Below, piece by piece: positions 40,318 through 52,975 of a stretch of DNA of 64,000 nt. Source of the DNA: Durusdinium trenchii (lineage: Eukaryota; Sar; Dinophyceae; Suessiales; Symbiodiniaceae); NCBI GenBank assembly GCA_963970005.1, contig CAXAMN010018890.1:1668977-1732976 (forward strand). The letters are read 5' to 3'. Numbering within the stretch: the first letter of the stretch is position 1; each line of letters starts with the position of its first letter. The notes under the pieces were generated by a model. The model saw only the letters and a program-made list of their open reading frames with translations. It searched no databases and was not told the DNA's origin. Position numbers and translations under genes: made by a program.

Positions 40318-43300
40318 ATCGTGTGCATGTCACAGAAGGTAGCTTGAACTACCTGAGTTCTCCTTGTTTTGGTTTAGAAAAAATGTATTCCAATCAATTG
40401 ATTTTGTGCTTTGCACTGAGTTTGGCCCTGTAAGAAGGGATTCTATGATCAAATCCCCCATGCGCCGTCGCTGTTTGGGTCACGTCCATCTACCTTTGAC
40501 GCCGTCATGGACTTCTACCCTCAAGTGTGCACGTTGTTGTCTCGCCATCACACCGCCGCTGAACATATGACCGCATATGACAGAGCCCTTGCGGGCAGCA
40601 GGAACAAAAATAAAATGCCAACCGCTTAAACAAGACAACAAAAGTCCAGCCGGCGCAGGCCAAACACCAAAAGAATGTAACTGTTTCAACTTTGATTTCA
40701 AAACAGCATAACATAAACACACACACACAAACGTGCACAGTTTAACACTAAACTAACTATTTTTAATGCAATATACGGCCATCAAGTCGGCGGACATGCG
40801 CCACAAGGTTCTCATTTTAAGATCCGCCGTGTTGGGATGTTTGGTTGCCACACGGACCGCGCGCAACAGTGCGTGCAACAATGGTCGTACGGTTGTGCAC
40901 AAAATTGTTCGGCCTTGGGTTGGCCCCATGGCGAGCGTTGCTTCTGTCAGTGATGCGTGTTGAAAACTGCAGTTGTGCGTGGTGACGCGCGTGTGGTTGG
41001 CGTTTCACCATGTGCTGATTTGCATAATTGGCGTTCAACGGTTGCAGACCTGGCAACCCCGAAACAGCAATTTGTTTGCTGTTTTGGGGTGCTGCTGCAG
41101 CCGATTTCGGCACAGGTCTTGGAAATCGAGGGCCGCTGTGTTGGACCGCACGGTGGCACATCGCACGTTCCAGCACAAGTTCCTAGCCCACAAAGCAGGC
41201 AATTATCTTGCGACTGGGGAATCACCTGTCCCCAAGATGTGGCATGCATTGGCTGAAAACTTGACTTTGGACTTTGCGCCTGCACGGAAAAATGATGACA
41301 ATTTATGTGTGTTGGGCGCGCACGGATTTCCGGCATCCAGATGCCATAATCTGCCATAATGTATCTGAATACAACAATGCCAGTTCTAAAACAAAGGGCG
41401 GTGTTCCATTCCAAGAAGGTTTCGTGCGACAGACAGGTGGCGAAGTTGCGCGATGGCGGCTGCGCACGTGCTGCTTTGCATGCCTTTGTTGGGGTGGGTC
41501 AGGTTGTTGTGGGCTAAAAACAATGATTTGTATTATAGCTTTAAGTATTATAGTATTATAATAAGTTCTCACACCAGCTCTGAGATGCTCTGAGGCTGAA
41601 AATTTGGCTGGCCTGTCCAACGATGTGCGGTTGCCACCACGGTTGCCGTCCAAGATCGAAGGGATTCCGGAGCTTCTTGGCCATGCAACGCGGTCGGCGC
41701 TTTTACTTAATATTATGCAGTAAGCCCTGGACCTTGAGAGCCAGAGTTGGCAATGGGTTTCTCAAGAAAAACCCAGAAATTATCCAAGAAGATGCCCGAA
41801 ACACAAACGTGATTGCGGTAGGGGTTGCGGATATAGGAACAGGCCACCCAGGAAATAAATCTTGACTCGGCCTCTAATTTGGAGAGGTTGTTTGTCGGGT
41901 GGGTGGGTCAGGGGGCAGGAGAACGTCACAGTTAAACCGTTGTTTTTCCATGTTCCTGGAGGTAGGGAGTCCGGAAAAAATCCTGAGTGAATGAATGAAC
42001 CAAAACCATGCTAGTCTTTTGAAGTGACCATCGTCACCCTTTTTCTTCTCCCTAATATTCCCCAAAATGGGAGATGTTTGAGAAGATTGCGAACATTTTG
42101 GGGTTAAGGACTGGCCAAGACGAAGAAGAACAGGAAAAAAAACACAAATAAAAACAACATAAGAAGAGGGACAGGAGAAGAGGGAAGCACGAACCAGCAC
42201 ACTACGACCATGTGTTTTCACCAGTTGTTTGCTTCCCAGGATTTTGAAAGAATATGAAAATGATAACAAAAAATCATAACAAAAGTGCAAAATACACGGC
42301 GTTTATATATGTCCTTGAGGGTTGGCCATATTAGGTTGCATTGCTATCACTACCCATATTCAACCACAAAATTTTAGAATCCAAGGTGAAACGATTTTGG
42401 TCTATTATTGGGGCTGACCAAGTCGAATGACATTCACCATCTGCAGATGGTGCGTCTGGACAAAACTCTACACCATTCCACATGCAACCACCCCACACCC
42501 AGATTTAGATCCAAAGACCTGACTCACATTACAATTTGTGAAAAATGGATGTGACATAATTTTTGTCCTTTGGGGCAGACCATGTTCACTGACATGTGTT
42601 AGTTCCAGGGTGACCCCTCTGGAATGTGCAAGGATGACGCATGGACAAAAATCCACACTGCCAAGGGTAGGCTTGTGATGCATGCCTGTAGTGCCCCCCA
42701 AAAAGGGTCACAATTAAACAGGCTCATTTATAGCAGGTTTTCGTGCCACAGTTGCTTCACGCAGCATTTCGCATCAGCCCACCGTTTCTTGTCATTGCAT
42801 GTGGAAGTTGTTTTTGAGGTGGGGGGGTTAGGGGACAGGAGACACATGTCACTGTTAAAAAATTGTTTCTCCATGTTCCTGGGGTCGGGGGTTAGGATTT
42901 AACCTACAGGTCAGTGCGCTCTGTCCTGTATCTTCTTGGCTCACTGCGTGGTGATGTTCAGGGGTTAGCAACATTATTGCTTAAAAACACCAATTCACAA
43001 AGGTAGCCCTTTAGGGGATACCTTGAGTTTGTCTTGCGAAGCAAGTGCTGGGACGTCCAGGTCTAATAATTGATCGCTCAATTCAGACCCCCTCCCACCC
43101 CCCCCCCTCGAATTGAAATTTCTATTCAGCAGCCTGTCCTCCCGAGCCTCTCATGATTTCAGGATAGTTGAAACCCCCTTGAACATTCAGAAAGAGTGAA
43201 TATGAAATTCTAATCACGAAAGGTGTTTTGTGAAGCACGTCAATTCTCTCCTGGGGAGCGTCTTCGTGAGCCTCTTATGGTTTCAGGATAGTTCAAATCC

Positions 43301-46300
43301 TATGATGTTCCGATTCAATGCCCACCGATGATCTGAGCCATGGGGCAAGTTTGTTTTCCTAAGAATCTTTTTGAACATTTCGAGAGCACATGTTTAAACA
43401 TTTAAAGTGCATATGAATATATATATGTACGAAAGGTCGCCTCCGAGGGAATAAATCACCATGTCGAACATTGCATTTTTGTTCCTGCCTCTCGCGTTCT
43501 CTTCTCTTCCCGTTGTCCTATCTTTCGTGTCTCCCTCCTCTCAAGTTAGAAACAATTTCCAGTGTGAGGGCCCCCCCTTGTAGTCCACCGGGTGTGGCTA
43601 TTCACGTGGCCATACTGAGGCAAGTGCCATTGGACTACATGAAGCCACCTGCGAGCCTCCGGATGAGAGGTCTGGGGTTGCAAAACAGTGCAACCGATGT
43701 AGCTTGAAGTTTTTGCAACAAAATGGTTTTGACTTGAACAATGCCCAGTCCTTTAGTCCATATGATGTTGCTAAAGAGGGGTATCAGGCATCCACATTCA
43801 AATGTATGTCAGTATGACTTAATAACAGCTCACAAAAAGAAACATTACATATATATATATAACTGTTGGAGTAGTTTATGTTAGTTGTCCGTTAAATACA
43901 ATCATGCTTTCCCGCATCAAACATTATCCCCTCCGGCACTACACGCAAAATTCAGGCACAGAGGCCAGTGCCACCGAGAAACTTTTTGGACCACTTCCTG
44001 TGTGGGACCCGGCCAATTTGGGACTTGACATTTGCAGACGGAAATGTTGAATGATTTTTTGATGGGATCATGTCATGGGCTATAAACACGCCAATGAATT
44101 GGGCGGTGCAATCGGTTACAAGCCATCCAGGCCTTCAAGCCGTGAGAACACAACATTCATAGTTTTCGATGTCAACCCGACATTGGGAGTTTGATGGAGT
44201 TTGTGGCCAGCGTTCCCAGGTCCGATTATCCTTGAAGTTGCCTAGCAACCAGTCCATGGTCATGGTGCAAACAACCGGGAAAGAGGATGTGTGCGCCTCA
44301 GTGTGGCCTTGCAGCCGGCCGAGCAACTGCTTAACCGGCCAGAAAAAACTGCAACTCTAAAACGCAGTTTCAACAGTGCTGTGCGAGGTCGATGGCGTTG
44401 TTTGGATGTGACCCACCCGTTTCTACTGCAAGCTCGTTGTATGACTTCTAGGACGCCCCAGTACGCGCTCGCGATGAAAACCGTGCTTTCCTCGCGCAAG
44501 GTGTGGTTCCGCAGCGGGTGGACCATGAGGGATCCCAAGGTGCACGTGGCGTCTTGGCTGGATTGGGATAGAGAGGCCGCAGTGAGGCCACCCAACCAAT
44601 TAACCATTGGTTTTTTCCTTAGGGACTGTGGGAGTCTACCCATGACGCCCATTTTGTTTAAGGGGATGGCGCGTCCTGGACCAAAAAGATGGGTGGCGGG
44701 ATGTATATAGGGCCAAACGCGCTTGCTTTCAACATAGTTTGATGGTTGGGGGTCACCAGCGGACAACCCATTTTTTTGGGTTTCGCGGTGGAACCAAATT
44801 GGCTAACCCTATTTCTCCAGACTGAGGCTGTGGGTTTGCGGAAAATGCAGGCAAAATTGCAGCCCGAGGCGGACCATGGGCATCCGTGGGGTAGTGGTGG
44901 TCGTCGTGCAGCATACACCCAGGAACTTGGGCAAATCGGAAGTTTGAAGGGAGATTCCACGCAACTGTCCATGGCCAGAAGGGAATCAGGCAAGTTAAGT
45001 TAGGGTAAATGGGTGACAAGACAGCATGCAAGAGTTGTTTTCATTTCGCGGCTTCCCCGTGCCAAGTTAGTAGCTAGGCCATCGTTACTAGTTAGGGCAC
45101 TAATGTATTCAAAGACTTTCCTCCTCCATTTTTTTTTGTTCAGGCGACGGCCTTGGATTCGTGCCAGCCCCAGAGGGTGGACCAACTTGCCGACTGAGGG
45201 CCAACTTCCGCCCCACCGAAACTATATATTATTGTTATGGCAAACGTATACTACAAACGCGTCCTGTCCTGGTACCAATTGCGACCCTAGCGGCGAGCTC
45301 TGAATGATTTCATTCGCAGTTGAGCAGCACCCAACCAACCGCCAGTCAACTGCGGTGCTGTCTCAGGGTGCGATTGCGAATCTATGAGAAGCTTTTGAAC
45401 GAGGTGAATCGGCCTTGTGTGGTGAACTGGCCTTGTGTGGTGAACTGTTGGGTTTGCATATGAGATTTGATATGAACTGTGCCTTTGAGTCAGTGGCATG
45501 AGTAGGCGATTCCTTTTGAGTCTACATGTGCTTTGTTTTGATGGGGAAGGCAATTGAAGATGGGTTTCTGAAGAAAAACGGCTCTCGGGGACTGAGTGAA
45601 CCAAAAGCCCGAGATTAGAATTCAGCGTGTAAATGTAGCTTTGCCTTCACACCTTTGCTAGTGGGATCTGGTGGGTTGGTCCAGCTTGCCTGATTGCCAT
45701 CCTCTTGGGCAAAAAATGCATGTGGATAAAGGGATCCTGCACATTTCAAGCAGCCAACCCCAGTCACAAAAATGTCTTGCCCCTTCTGCTGTACATCTTC
45801 TACTCAAGTGCGCTTGCTCAACTACTGGACTCCAAAACGGGTGCTCCCAGATTCATTTTCAGAACTTGCGGGGATCCTGGATGGTTCTTTGTGATCCGGC
45901 CAGGTGATGGCACCAAAACTTTATGATCTCACTGTGGCAGGCGTGACGACTGCGCGTTGGCCGGCCAGACACCGGGATGACCTTTTTCGGGGGTCTGTGC
46001 CGAGGGCAGGCCGACAAGGCAACCACTTCTGAGTCCTTTTGAAAGGACTTAATCCAGGATGGGTTTGATTCGGTTTGATAGAATGTTTTTAATTCATCAC
46101 CTGCTGTGACCTAATTACAATCCGCCAGCGGCCAGCACTGAATGGGGCATTGCATGCCGAGGCTCCACCTATGCAGTTTCCTTGGGCAATGGTGGCATGA
46201 CCTTGGATTTCGCACGAAGACCCAGTTGGTGAGCAGTTCTCTTGGCGAGGGGTTCTGATGGGGTTCTGGGAATTGCACTGGGTCCAATACCCAGCCAAGG

Positions 46301-46688
46301 TGAAATATCAGAAACATAGTGTGGACGGATGATCAACCACCCCATATGGAGACGTTTAGACTATCCAGCCAGCGGGGACATATGGGGACTTCTTTATCAA
46401 CGTCAACATTAGCAGGTGGCCTCTCAGACCTGCACGTGTTTGGACCAAGCAACAAATGTACACACCCTTTTGGCCGGTTGCAGGTCTCGCCTGGCTTGCG
46501 GGTCTCGGGGCTTGAGGGGCCACAGGGGAGTTGGGAAAACCTTGGGGCTTCCAGTGGTCCATGGAGGACTCTCTTTCACTTTTGAATCGTATCTAGGAGG
46601 CTGATCGACCTGGAATTATCAACGTAGGCTTCTTGTGACCTTGGTTGTCCTCCGCGCCTTGCCTTTGACAACTTGCCTTCAATTCAAG

Positions 46689-49600
46689 GTAGGCTTCCAG
46701 GGCGCCTTGCCCACGCTGATTGACAAAGCCCTGGACAGCTTCAACAGCCCCTCGGCGGGGAGCAAAGCCTGGATGATGACCAGGTTGTCTGTTCGTGCGA
46801 TGACCAGTGGGTGGAAGTAACTGGGGCTTTGGATCCACCCAAGTATACACATCCTATGGGATGGATTGCCTATGTGTATACTGCCTATGGATCTGCCTAT
46901 GTGTATACTTGGGCAATCTAAGTTCAGATGGGCACAAGCCTATGTTGAACTTAGATTGCCCAAGTATACAAATCCTCACCTACAATCTTCGCTACTCACT
47001 CCTAAGTGTGCCGCAGACCACCTGATTGCAAGGCTGTCCCGGCAGCAGTCACCTCATTGCAAGCACCCCTAAGGCTTCAACCAGGGCTTGAATGCCACCA
47101 AGCGCAGCCGCTTTGAGCGGATCAAGAATACTTACATGGAGGCGACGTGTTTTTTTCTTTTTTGGGCGCTGACAGGCGTTTTCTTTAGGAAAGCACCCGG
47201 CGGTCTTGATGACACTGCTTAAGGCACCGAGACTCACCGATTGAGGAGGGAAGAGCCGCCCAGGTGCTAGATCATCTCTTTTTACAAGAGATTGCACGAG
47301 GGTCATCTCGGATGTTGTTTAGGTATTGCGGTTCATTGACCAAAATAGCAACTACCATATGGTAGAGGAACGCGAGGAAACTCATTGTCCACCAAGCTTC
47401 TGTTAGAGAGTGGGGGGTGCTGTACCTTTGCAGTCCGCCTCTTTGGTTTCAATTGTTTGGCTGCACCCCACCCTGACCTGTCTCCGTGTCTAAGTGTAGG
47501 AGTTGCAGACCTTCGGTGGCATGCCATCCAGCTATGCCATCCAAGACTTGGTCTGGGCAGCAGCCGGAGGGGGTGATGCAACACCGCGGGCCATTCGGAG
47601 GTAAAGGTGATTTTCGGTGGAGGCTCCTACAGCAGATCACTGTGCACTTCTCGACAAAGGTACTGCCAGTCTAGAATTGGTGGCGTCCAAAGCATGAACA
47701 GCAACCATTGACAGGGGCCTAGTGTCCACGAGACCCGCCCAAGACCCCCAGCAAGCGGGAGCTGAGGTTTGTTGCTTACATAGGCACATGTTTTCCAAAC
47801 CTTTTGAAGGCTCTTGCCTCAATTGGTTGGGGTGCCCACAGCCTGGCCCCCCTCAAAAAAAATCATCATCTTGATTTGTAAGCATTTTTAGACAATTTTA
47901 GACTGATTTCATGGCTGGCAAAGCGTCCAGACCAGACTATTAATATACCGTGTATGTATATATATATATAGAGCTATATAATTACGGTAATTATGTTAGC
48001 AGGTCAGCGACATGGTCAGACCATACCACACCCACTTGTTTTTACGCCTTCCCTCCATCAAGGACCGCTTGCTCTCTCGGAACTCGTTCTCCAACGATGA
48101 GAGCAGGGGAGCATGGAGAATGGAAAGGACCCGGCATGCATGAATAGAAATGATTGCTCATGTATGAACTAGGTTGCTAAAAGAGAGACAAGTGTAAAGC
48201 TTTGGTGATGCTCGAGGAACATTTTTATCACCTGCACTAAGCAGTTCCACTATTTTCCACAGTTCAACTTTTTACATTTCAAATGCTACTAACATGCGGC
48301 ATTACTCTACACTAACGAAAGCATATGAGTTGGGAACATGATTGAGACCCCCCGCACACAAACACCGTTCTCCCGAATCCTTTCTCAGAAAAGCCTGAGT
48401 AGTTTTTTTGCTTCGATTTTGCTTCATTGATCAAGACTTGGCTGAGGCCTGGCAGCGGTCAAGGGTTTGAGCTCGGGGGCCTTGTAGATCGTTTGATCAG
48501 CTCCAGACTGTCCCTATGGTTGATGAGTGGGTGACAGATTTTGAGCACTTAATTAAGCCCATTTTGATGCCCAAATGAGTTTCATGTTATCAAAAATACG
48601 GCTTTTCCTAAAGCCTTTCGATTTCCGTCACTGTTCCGGACCCCGTTTTTACGCACTGCGCAAGCCCTTTTTCTCCAGGTCTGGACGCGGCCGTCCGCAC
48701 GGCAGGGGAGCTGGTGCTGCCGGGGCGCCCGGAGGTTCAACCAACCGGGCGGAACGGTGTACGAAGAAACACCTGGAAGACCGCGAGATCCTTGGTGCGA
48801 GCGGAACGTTGTCAATACATGTCAATATTAATGCCAGCAATGTAGACTCTTGATTAAGAACCCCCTCAATTTGAATTGAGCATCCTCTTCATATGGGGGG
48901 GTTAATCAAGAGTCTACATTATACCAGTAGCTTGTTTGTTTCGGGGTGCCGGACTTATCATGGATCATTAGATCGTTGTCGTAGTGACCTGCAGCTGTGT
49001 GGGGGGGGTTCCCGTCCCAATGATTCTGCGTGGAGTGTTCTGAGACAGTTGGACAAATCGGTGACAAACCATTATCATTATCATAAATCATGCATGACAT
49101 ATCATAATTTTTAAAAAATGCACAACATATAGCATAACAGTTTTCGGAGATGGTTGGGCAGTTTTCTCTGTGCGTGTTTTTCCCCGGAGATCGCGCATAC
49201 ACGTCTTCGACTTCCAAGATCCAAGCCTCTCTCGATGACGGCCGGGGGCGCCGGACGGAGTGGATGGCTGTGGGGGAACGACAGGTAGTGGGTGCTGATG
49301 TCAAGTTTTTCCATGTTTTTCCTATTGGCATCTATTGGCTAATTATTTAGGGAGCTTGGGGTTCCTTCACTTTCCTCTCGACTCGGTGCCCCATGCTAAA
49401 CCTGATGTTTCCCTGGATTTGTTGGGCCCAACATGTTGTGTGTCAACATGTCACAGCTACTGTACTTCGCAACAACTCACCTATCACCTGGCATTGACAC
49501 AGGACAGCACCCTCCCACTTCAGCCTGCTCAAATGCTACAAACGCTGCTCAAGAGAGAGAAACATGACAGCAAAAGCGGCGGTCCTCCAAGGTCTTGCAA

Positions 49601-50709
49601 GACCGCAGCAAATCCAAGGTACAGTTGATCTTTTTCAGTTCAGCAACCTGAAGTTTATCAGCCACATGCGATTGACAACCCTGCCAGAGGCCTTAGCCAT
49701 TGGAAACCTCGCAGACCTCCAGTCCACGGAAGTCTTGCCGGGGCCCGAGCAGCTCCTAACAACTAGCAAGTTGACAAATGTGTTCACGACCTGCGTAAAA
49801 GTTCTGAAAGGACAGCAGATGACAAGTGGATCGACAATCTTGGTGGATCAAGTGTTGCTTGTGAAGCAAATTGTTGTGCCGTTATTCATTATCCTTTTTG
49901 GTGATGGCAACTGCGCTTCCTGTAGCACGGATCAACTTGGAGATCTTATCACTTTTTTCTTTTAGCCTTTAGCACCAGCAGGTAGAGCAGACAAGGAGAT
50001 AAGGCCATGGCAACACAGCTGTGGGTCAACACGAGTATAGCGACCGCCCAACTTTGTCGTCCCACAGTGGCGCACGTACCCCCTTTTCAAGACACACTAA
50101 TCCCCTAAACTTACACACAACAGGAATCACAAAGGTGTGTTTTTTTTCCTTAAGTGCGTGGATATTGGCACCCAGTAAGGCCCTATCCTCCAATAGGTAC
50201 CTCTTTGTGACTGCTAGATACTGCTAGTAGTTGGATGTAGCGTTCCTCTTTGCAAGCAATCCTACGCCTCCCATGAGGCACACCCGACCCCCTCGTGTTT
50301 GCAGTCCAGGAGCCAGATCGTGTCTTCGGTGCAGCGGCCCAGCTGGGTGTCACCGAAGCGGGGTGCCCAGTGGGGAGCACTGGAGGGTGACCCTTGGCAT
50401 TCAATATGCCTCTCTCTCTCTCTATAGATATGTGTTAATTCTTGCCTACTTAGCTGGCGAGGCTAGAGCAAAGTGCAGCTTTAAACCAACTGGCGGGATT
50501 AATAGGCCAGGTGCGCCGGCCGACCAACCCTTTCGCTGATGGCGGTGGTATAGCGGTTTGCCGGTCGAAATCACGCCAGGATTGACATGGATCCACAATC
50601 CAGACTGGACCGGTTTTCCCATAGCTTTGGCATCGCTGCAAGACGCATCGAGGCCGGTGCCCAAGAACGCCACGGTGGAGGAGGTGATGCCGGTGGTCAA
50701 CATCAAGAG
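46689..50709 (+). CDS. Unidentified multi-exon gene (six candidate exons)
   Basis: I do not recognise the product. Six short stretches read like protein, start after AG, end at GC or GT donors and join in phase: 46689-46761 (LPTLIDKALDSFNSPSAG), 47074-47141 (FNQGLNATKRSRFERIKNTY), 47509-47600 (FGGMPSSYAIQDLVWAAAGG), 48679-48794 (Gly/Arg-rich, then KKHLEDREIL), 50305-50386 (EPDRVFGAAAQLGVTEAG), 50554-50709 (TWIHNPDWTGFPIALASLQD, TVEEVMPVVNIK). Donors are GC, GC, GT, GT, GT, GT. The first three and last two are the strongest; the fourth is weaker because two frames look equally coding. Start and end of the gene are not found. Five phase-compatible joins could partly be chance, so the exons may belong to two genes. 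Confidence 0.4.
46903..46969. repeat. Perfect 24-bp inverted repeat
   Basis: Arms 46903-46926 and 46946-46969 are exact inverse copies with a 19-nt loop. A further copy of the CCCAAGTATACA end lies at about 46846 in the same orientation as the right arm. It lies in the intron between the first two exons of the unidentified gene and looks like a foldback element. Confidence 0.7.
48839..48920. repeat. MITE-like element, copy 2
   Basis: It is 82 bp with perfect 19-bp terminal inverted repeats (AATGTAGACTCTTGATTAA). It shares ends and parts of the interior (AAGAACC, GAATTGA, ATATGGGG) with the copy at 16087-16180. It carries no coding sequence. The perfect termini suggest a younger copy. Confidence 0.75.
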
Positions 50710-51750
50710 GTGACGGCTCAGCCGGATGGGCCCCGGATGGGGGGATGGGGCGACAAGTGGTACTTAGTACGTCAGGATTTCAAGCTAACTACTCGAGTTC
50801 CTGTCGCGCCTGTTCCGCCTGCCGCTGCCGATCCTGTAGCGGTAGCGCCTACCGTGCGTGGTAGCCCAACCAGCACCATTGAGTGGCGTTTCCCGAAAAA
50901 CCATGGCTGTGCCCGTAAATTTTTGGGACTCCTTCTTTCAGTGGTCTTGGAGGACTCAGGCTGTGGATGGCTGGGTGTAAAGGCATGTGAAAAGTCTTGT
51001 TTGGATTCTGATCATGTTGCGGTGGGTGGGTGTTGATAAGTCATCTATGCCACCTGGGATGCGAAACGGACATGTGTATCCTACATAGTCCTACTGCATA
51101 TTTAAGCAACATGGACGGTGGATCTCTTGCGTGAATTGAACTATGTGGATGATACAAACCTTTCAGACATTTGCACCATTATGTGGAGCACCCATCCACT
51201 CAGTGCATCATCCCTAGTATAATGAGAATTGTCAAAATGCACTGAGCAAAGTGCCTTTGCAAGATGAAATCCAAATAGTCCATGCACATGGCATCACATG
51301 GCCAGATTATGCCAAATAGGATCAAATAGGGCACTTGCCGGTTCCTTAGTATCCTTCTATCATAGGTCACTCTTTGGCGTTTACCTACTACTGTAAAGTA
51401 CGGCATGTACCATGACCACTGCTACTGTATGTGCTACAACCACCCGTGGCAAGTCGTTGCCAGGCCCATCGAGGTGCGTGCAGCCAACCCCCGGCACGGG
51501 GATCCCAACGATGCCTGGGCGCCCATGTCGATGCATATCGGCACAACATATGTATACTGTATACTTACACACTATTCCTTTTTTAAGCAGAATATATATA
51601 TAGTATAATATATATATATATTCAATACATATGTAACTATATCAAAAACATGCGACTCTTTCCTGAAAAGTTTTTGCGCCAGTTTGGCTCATTTCAGCTG
51701 CAGAGTCAATTCCCACTTAGTGCTGCTTTGGGTATATCAGGGCCTCGCCG

Positions 51751-52975
51751 ATGATCTCCAGCGCGCGGCTGAACTTCAGAGTCCTTCGAGTTCCGTATGC
51801 ATTATGGAGCTGCCGGCCACATTTCTTCAAGGCTGCGAGCACCAAGGTAGACAAGGAGAAGATGCAGCGTCGCTTCGAACGCCTAGTGAGCCTTCTGAGA
51901 CGGGTCGAGCGGCCGCACTTGGAGTCTTTCGAATGCTTTGGGACAATGCACACACTGCCTTTGCGTGCAAAAGATGCCAAGATAGAAGAGTGCAGCGACG
52001 AGACCCTGGCTTACTTCAGCGGCTTTTTCGATGGTGATGGCTGTGTGACCATGGCTTCAAAATCTGGCCGAATCAGGCTTACGGTCGGCCAATCGGTTCG
52101 AGGAGCTGACATATTGGTCCGGCTTCGTTCAGCTTTTGGCGGAGGTATATGCAGACACTCAGATGGTTGCGGCTTGCAAAGGCCCAGGCTGCAGTGGTGG
52201 GTTGCGGGCAAGGCTTCGAAACGTGCCGCAGCATTGCTAGCTAAGAATTCCTACATGAAGCAAGCACAACTCCAAATAGCATCACATGGGGATGTCGTCA
52301 CTGAGGAGCGCATTCAAGTTGCACAGCAAATGGAGGACCTCAAGGCAAGGAATCATGTGCCAGAGAATTTCGCACATATGTCATGGCCATACTTCGCTGG
52401 TTTTTTTTGATGCTGAGGGTTGCATCACGGTGAAAAGCTACAGCTGTAGCTTGGTCCTTGCAGTTGCACAGGTCAACCCATTTGTTTTGAAGCTTTTGCA
52501 CCGGTTCCTGCACGAACAGGGGCTGGAAGGCTGGAAGTTGCGTTGTTATGCCACGCCCATGGGTGACGTTGCAACACTAAGTTGTTTCAAGCTGGAAACT
52601 TGTAAAAGTACCTTGCGTCAGCTCCTGGACTGTGGCCTTGATTTGAAGCGGGAGCAGGCTCACATAGCCCTGCGGCTCAGTAGAGACAATCATTGCAAGA
52701 TACGAGAATCATTGTTTGACCTTGGTGGCCAGCAGTCACGGTACAGGAGCTTGGATCATCGTGGCATGCAACGAGCCAGGGAAATTCACCTGATGCACAC
52801 CCGCCTCCAGACATGCCGAAACAAGGAGAGGTCAGAGGAGATGGAAATCCAGCTGCGCCAACTCGTGAGAGACCATCAAGCTCAGCACTTACAGTCAGCC
52901 GGCAGTCGGATCGGTGCCGACATTCGACGCCTGCTCCGTGAGGGTGCATGGATCAAGCCGCTGGAAGCAAGGTAA
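51751..52975 (+). pseudogene. LAGLIDADG homing-endonuclease-like gene, frameshifted
   Basis: Two LAGLIDADG-type motifs are visible: YFSGFFDGDGCVTM (around residue 91) and YFAGFF followed by DAEGCITV (around residues 214-222), about 125 residues apart. This is the layout of a single-chain, two-domain homing endonuclease, in which the acidic residue of each motif binds the catalytic metal. Each motif is followed by sequence fitting the family's DNA-binding saddle. The first frame (from the ATG at 51751) stops at 52408-52410 because of a run of eight T (52401-52408); with seven T the frame would run on to the stop ending at 52975. The N-terminal 85 residues and the helical, Arg/Gln-rich C-terminal 150 residues match nothing I know. 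Beyond the stop, the same frame has another protein-like stretch (ADLHWAMLDLRNAFLLA) to about 53100. It is either a recent pseudogene or a homopolymer sequencing error. Confidence 0.75.

Larger units (their letters stand above)
36285..46688. other. Intergenic region without a supported gene
   Basis: I find no conserved protein in these 10 kb. The region holds a TA microsatellite (about 37646-37678), a CCAG tetranucleotide repeat (about 40266-40317), a TA-rich patch at 43847-43862, a diverged direct repeat pair (41898-41970 and 42815-42890) and another pair (43145-43172 and 43268-43297). A tandem 18-bp duplication lies at about 45411-45446. A frame ending at 45926 contains DPGWFFVIRPGDGTKT, which looks protein-like and could be an exon. 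The 255-residue frame on the - strand at 37629-38396 runs into the TA repeat and resembles nothing known. Confidence 0.4.

Noticed and set aside
40973-41359. 128-residue open frame on the + strand
   Set aside because: Cys/His/Arg-rich by chance composition; other frames in the same region are equally open.
44291-44710. 139-residue open frame on the + strand
   Set aside because: No recognisable motif, no splice-site support, and a comparable frame on the other strand.
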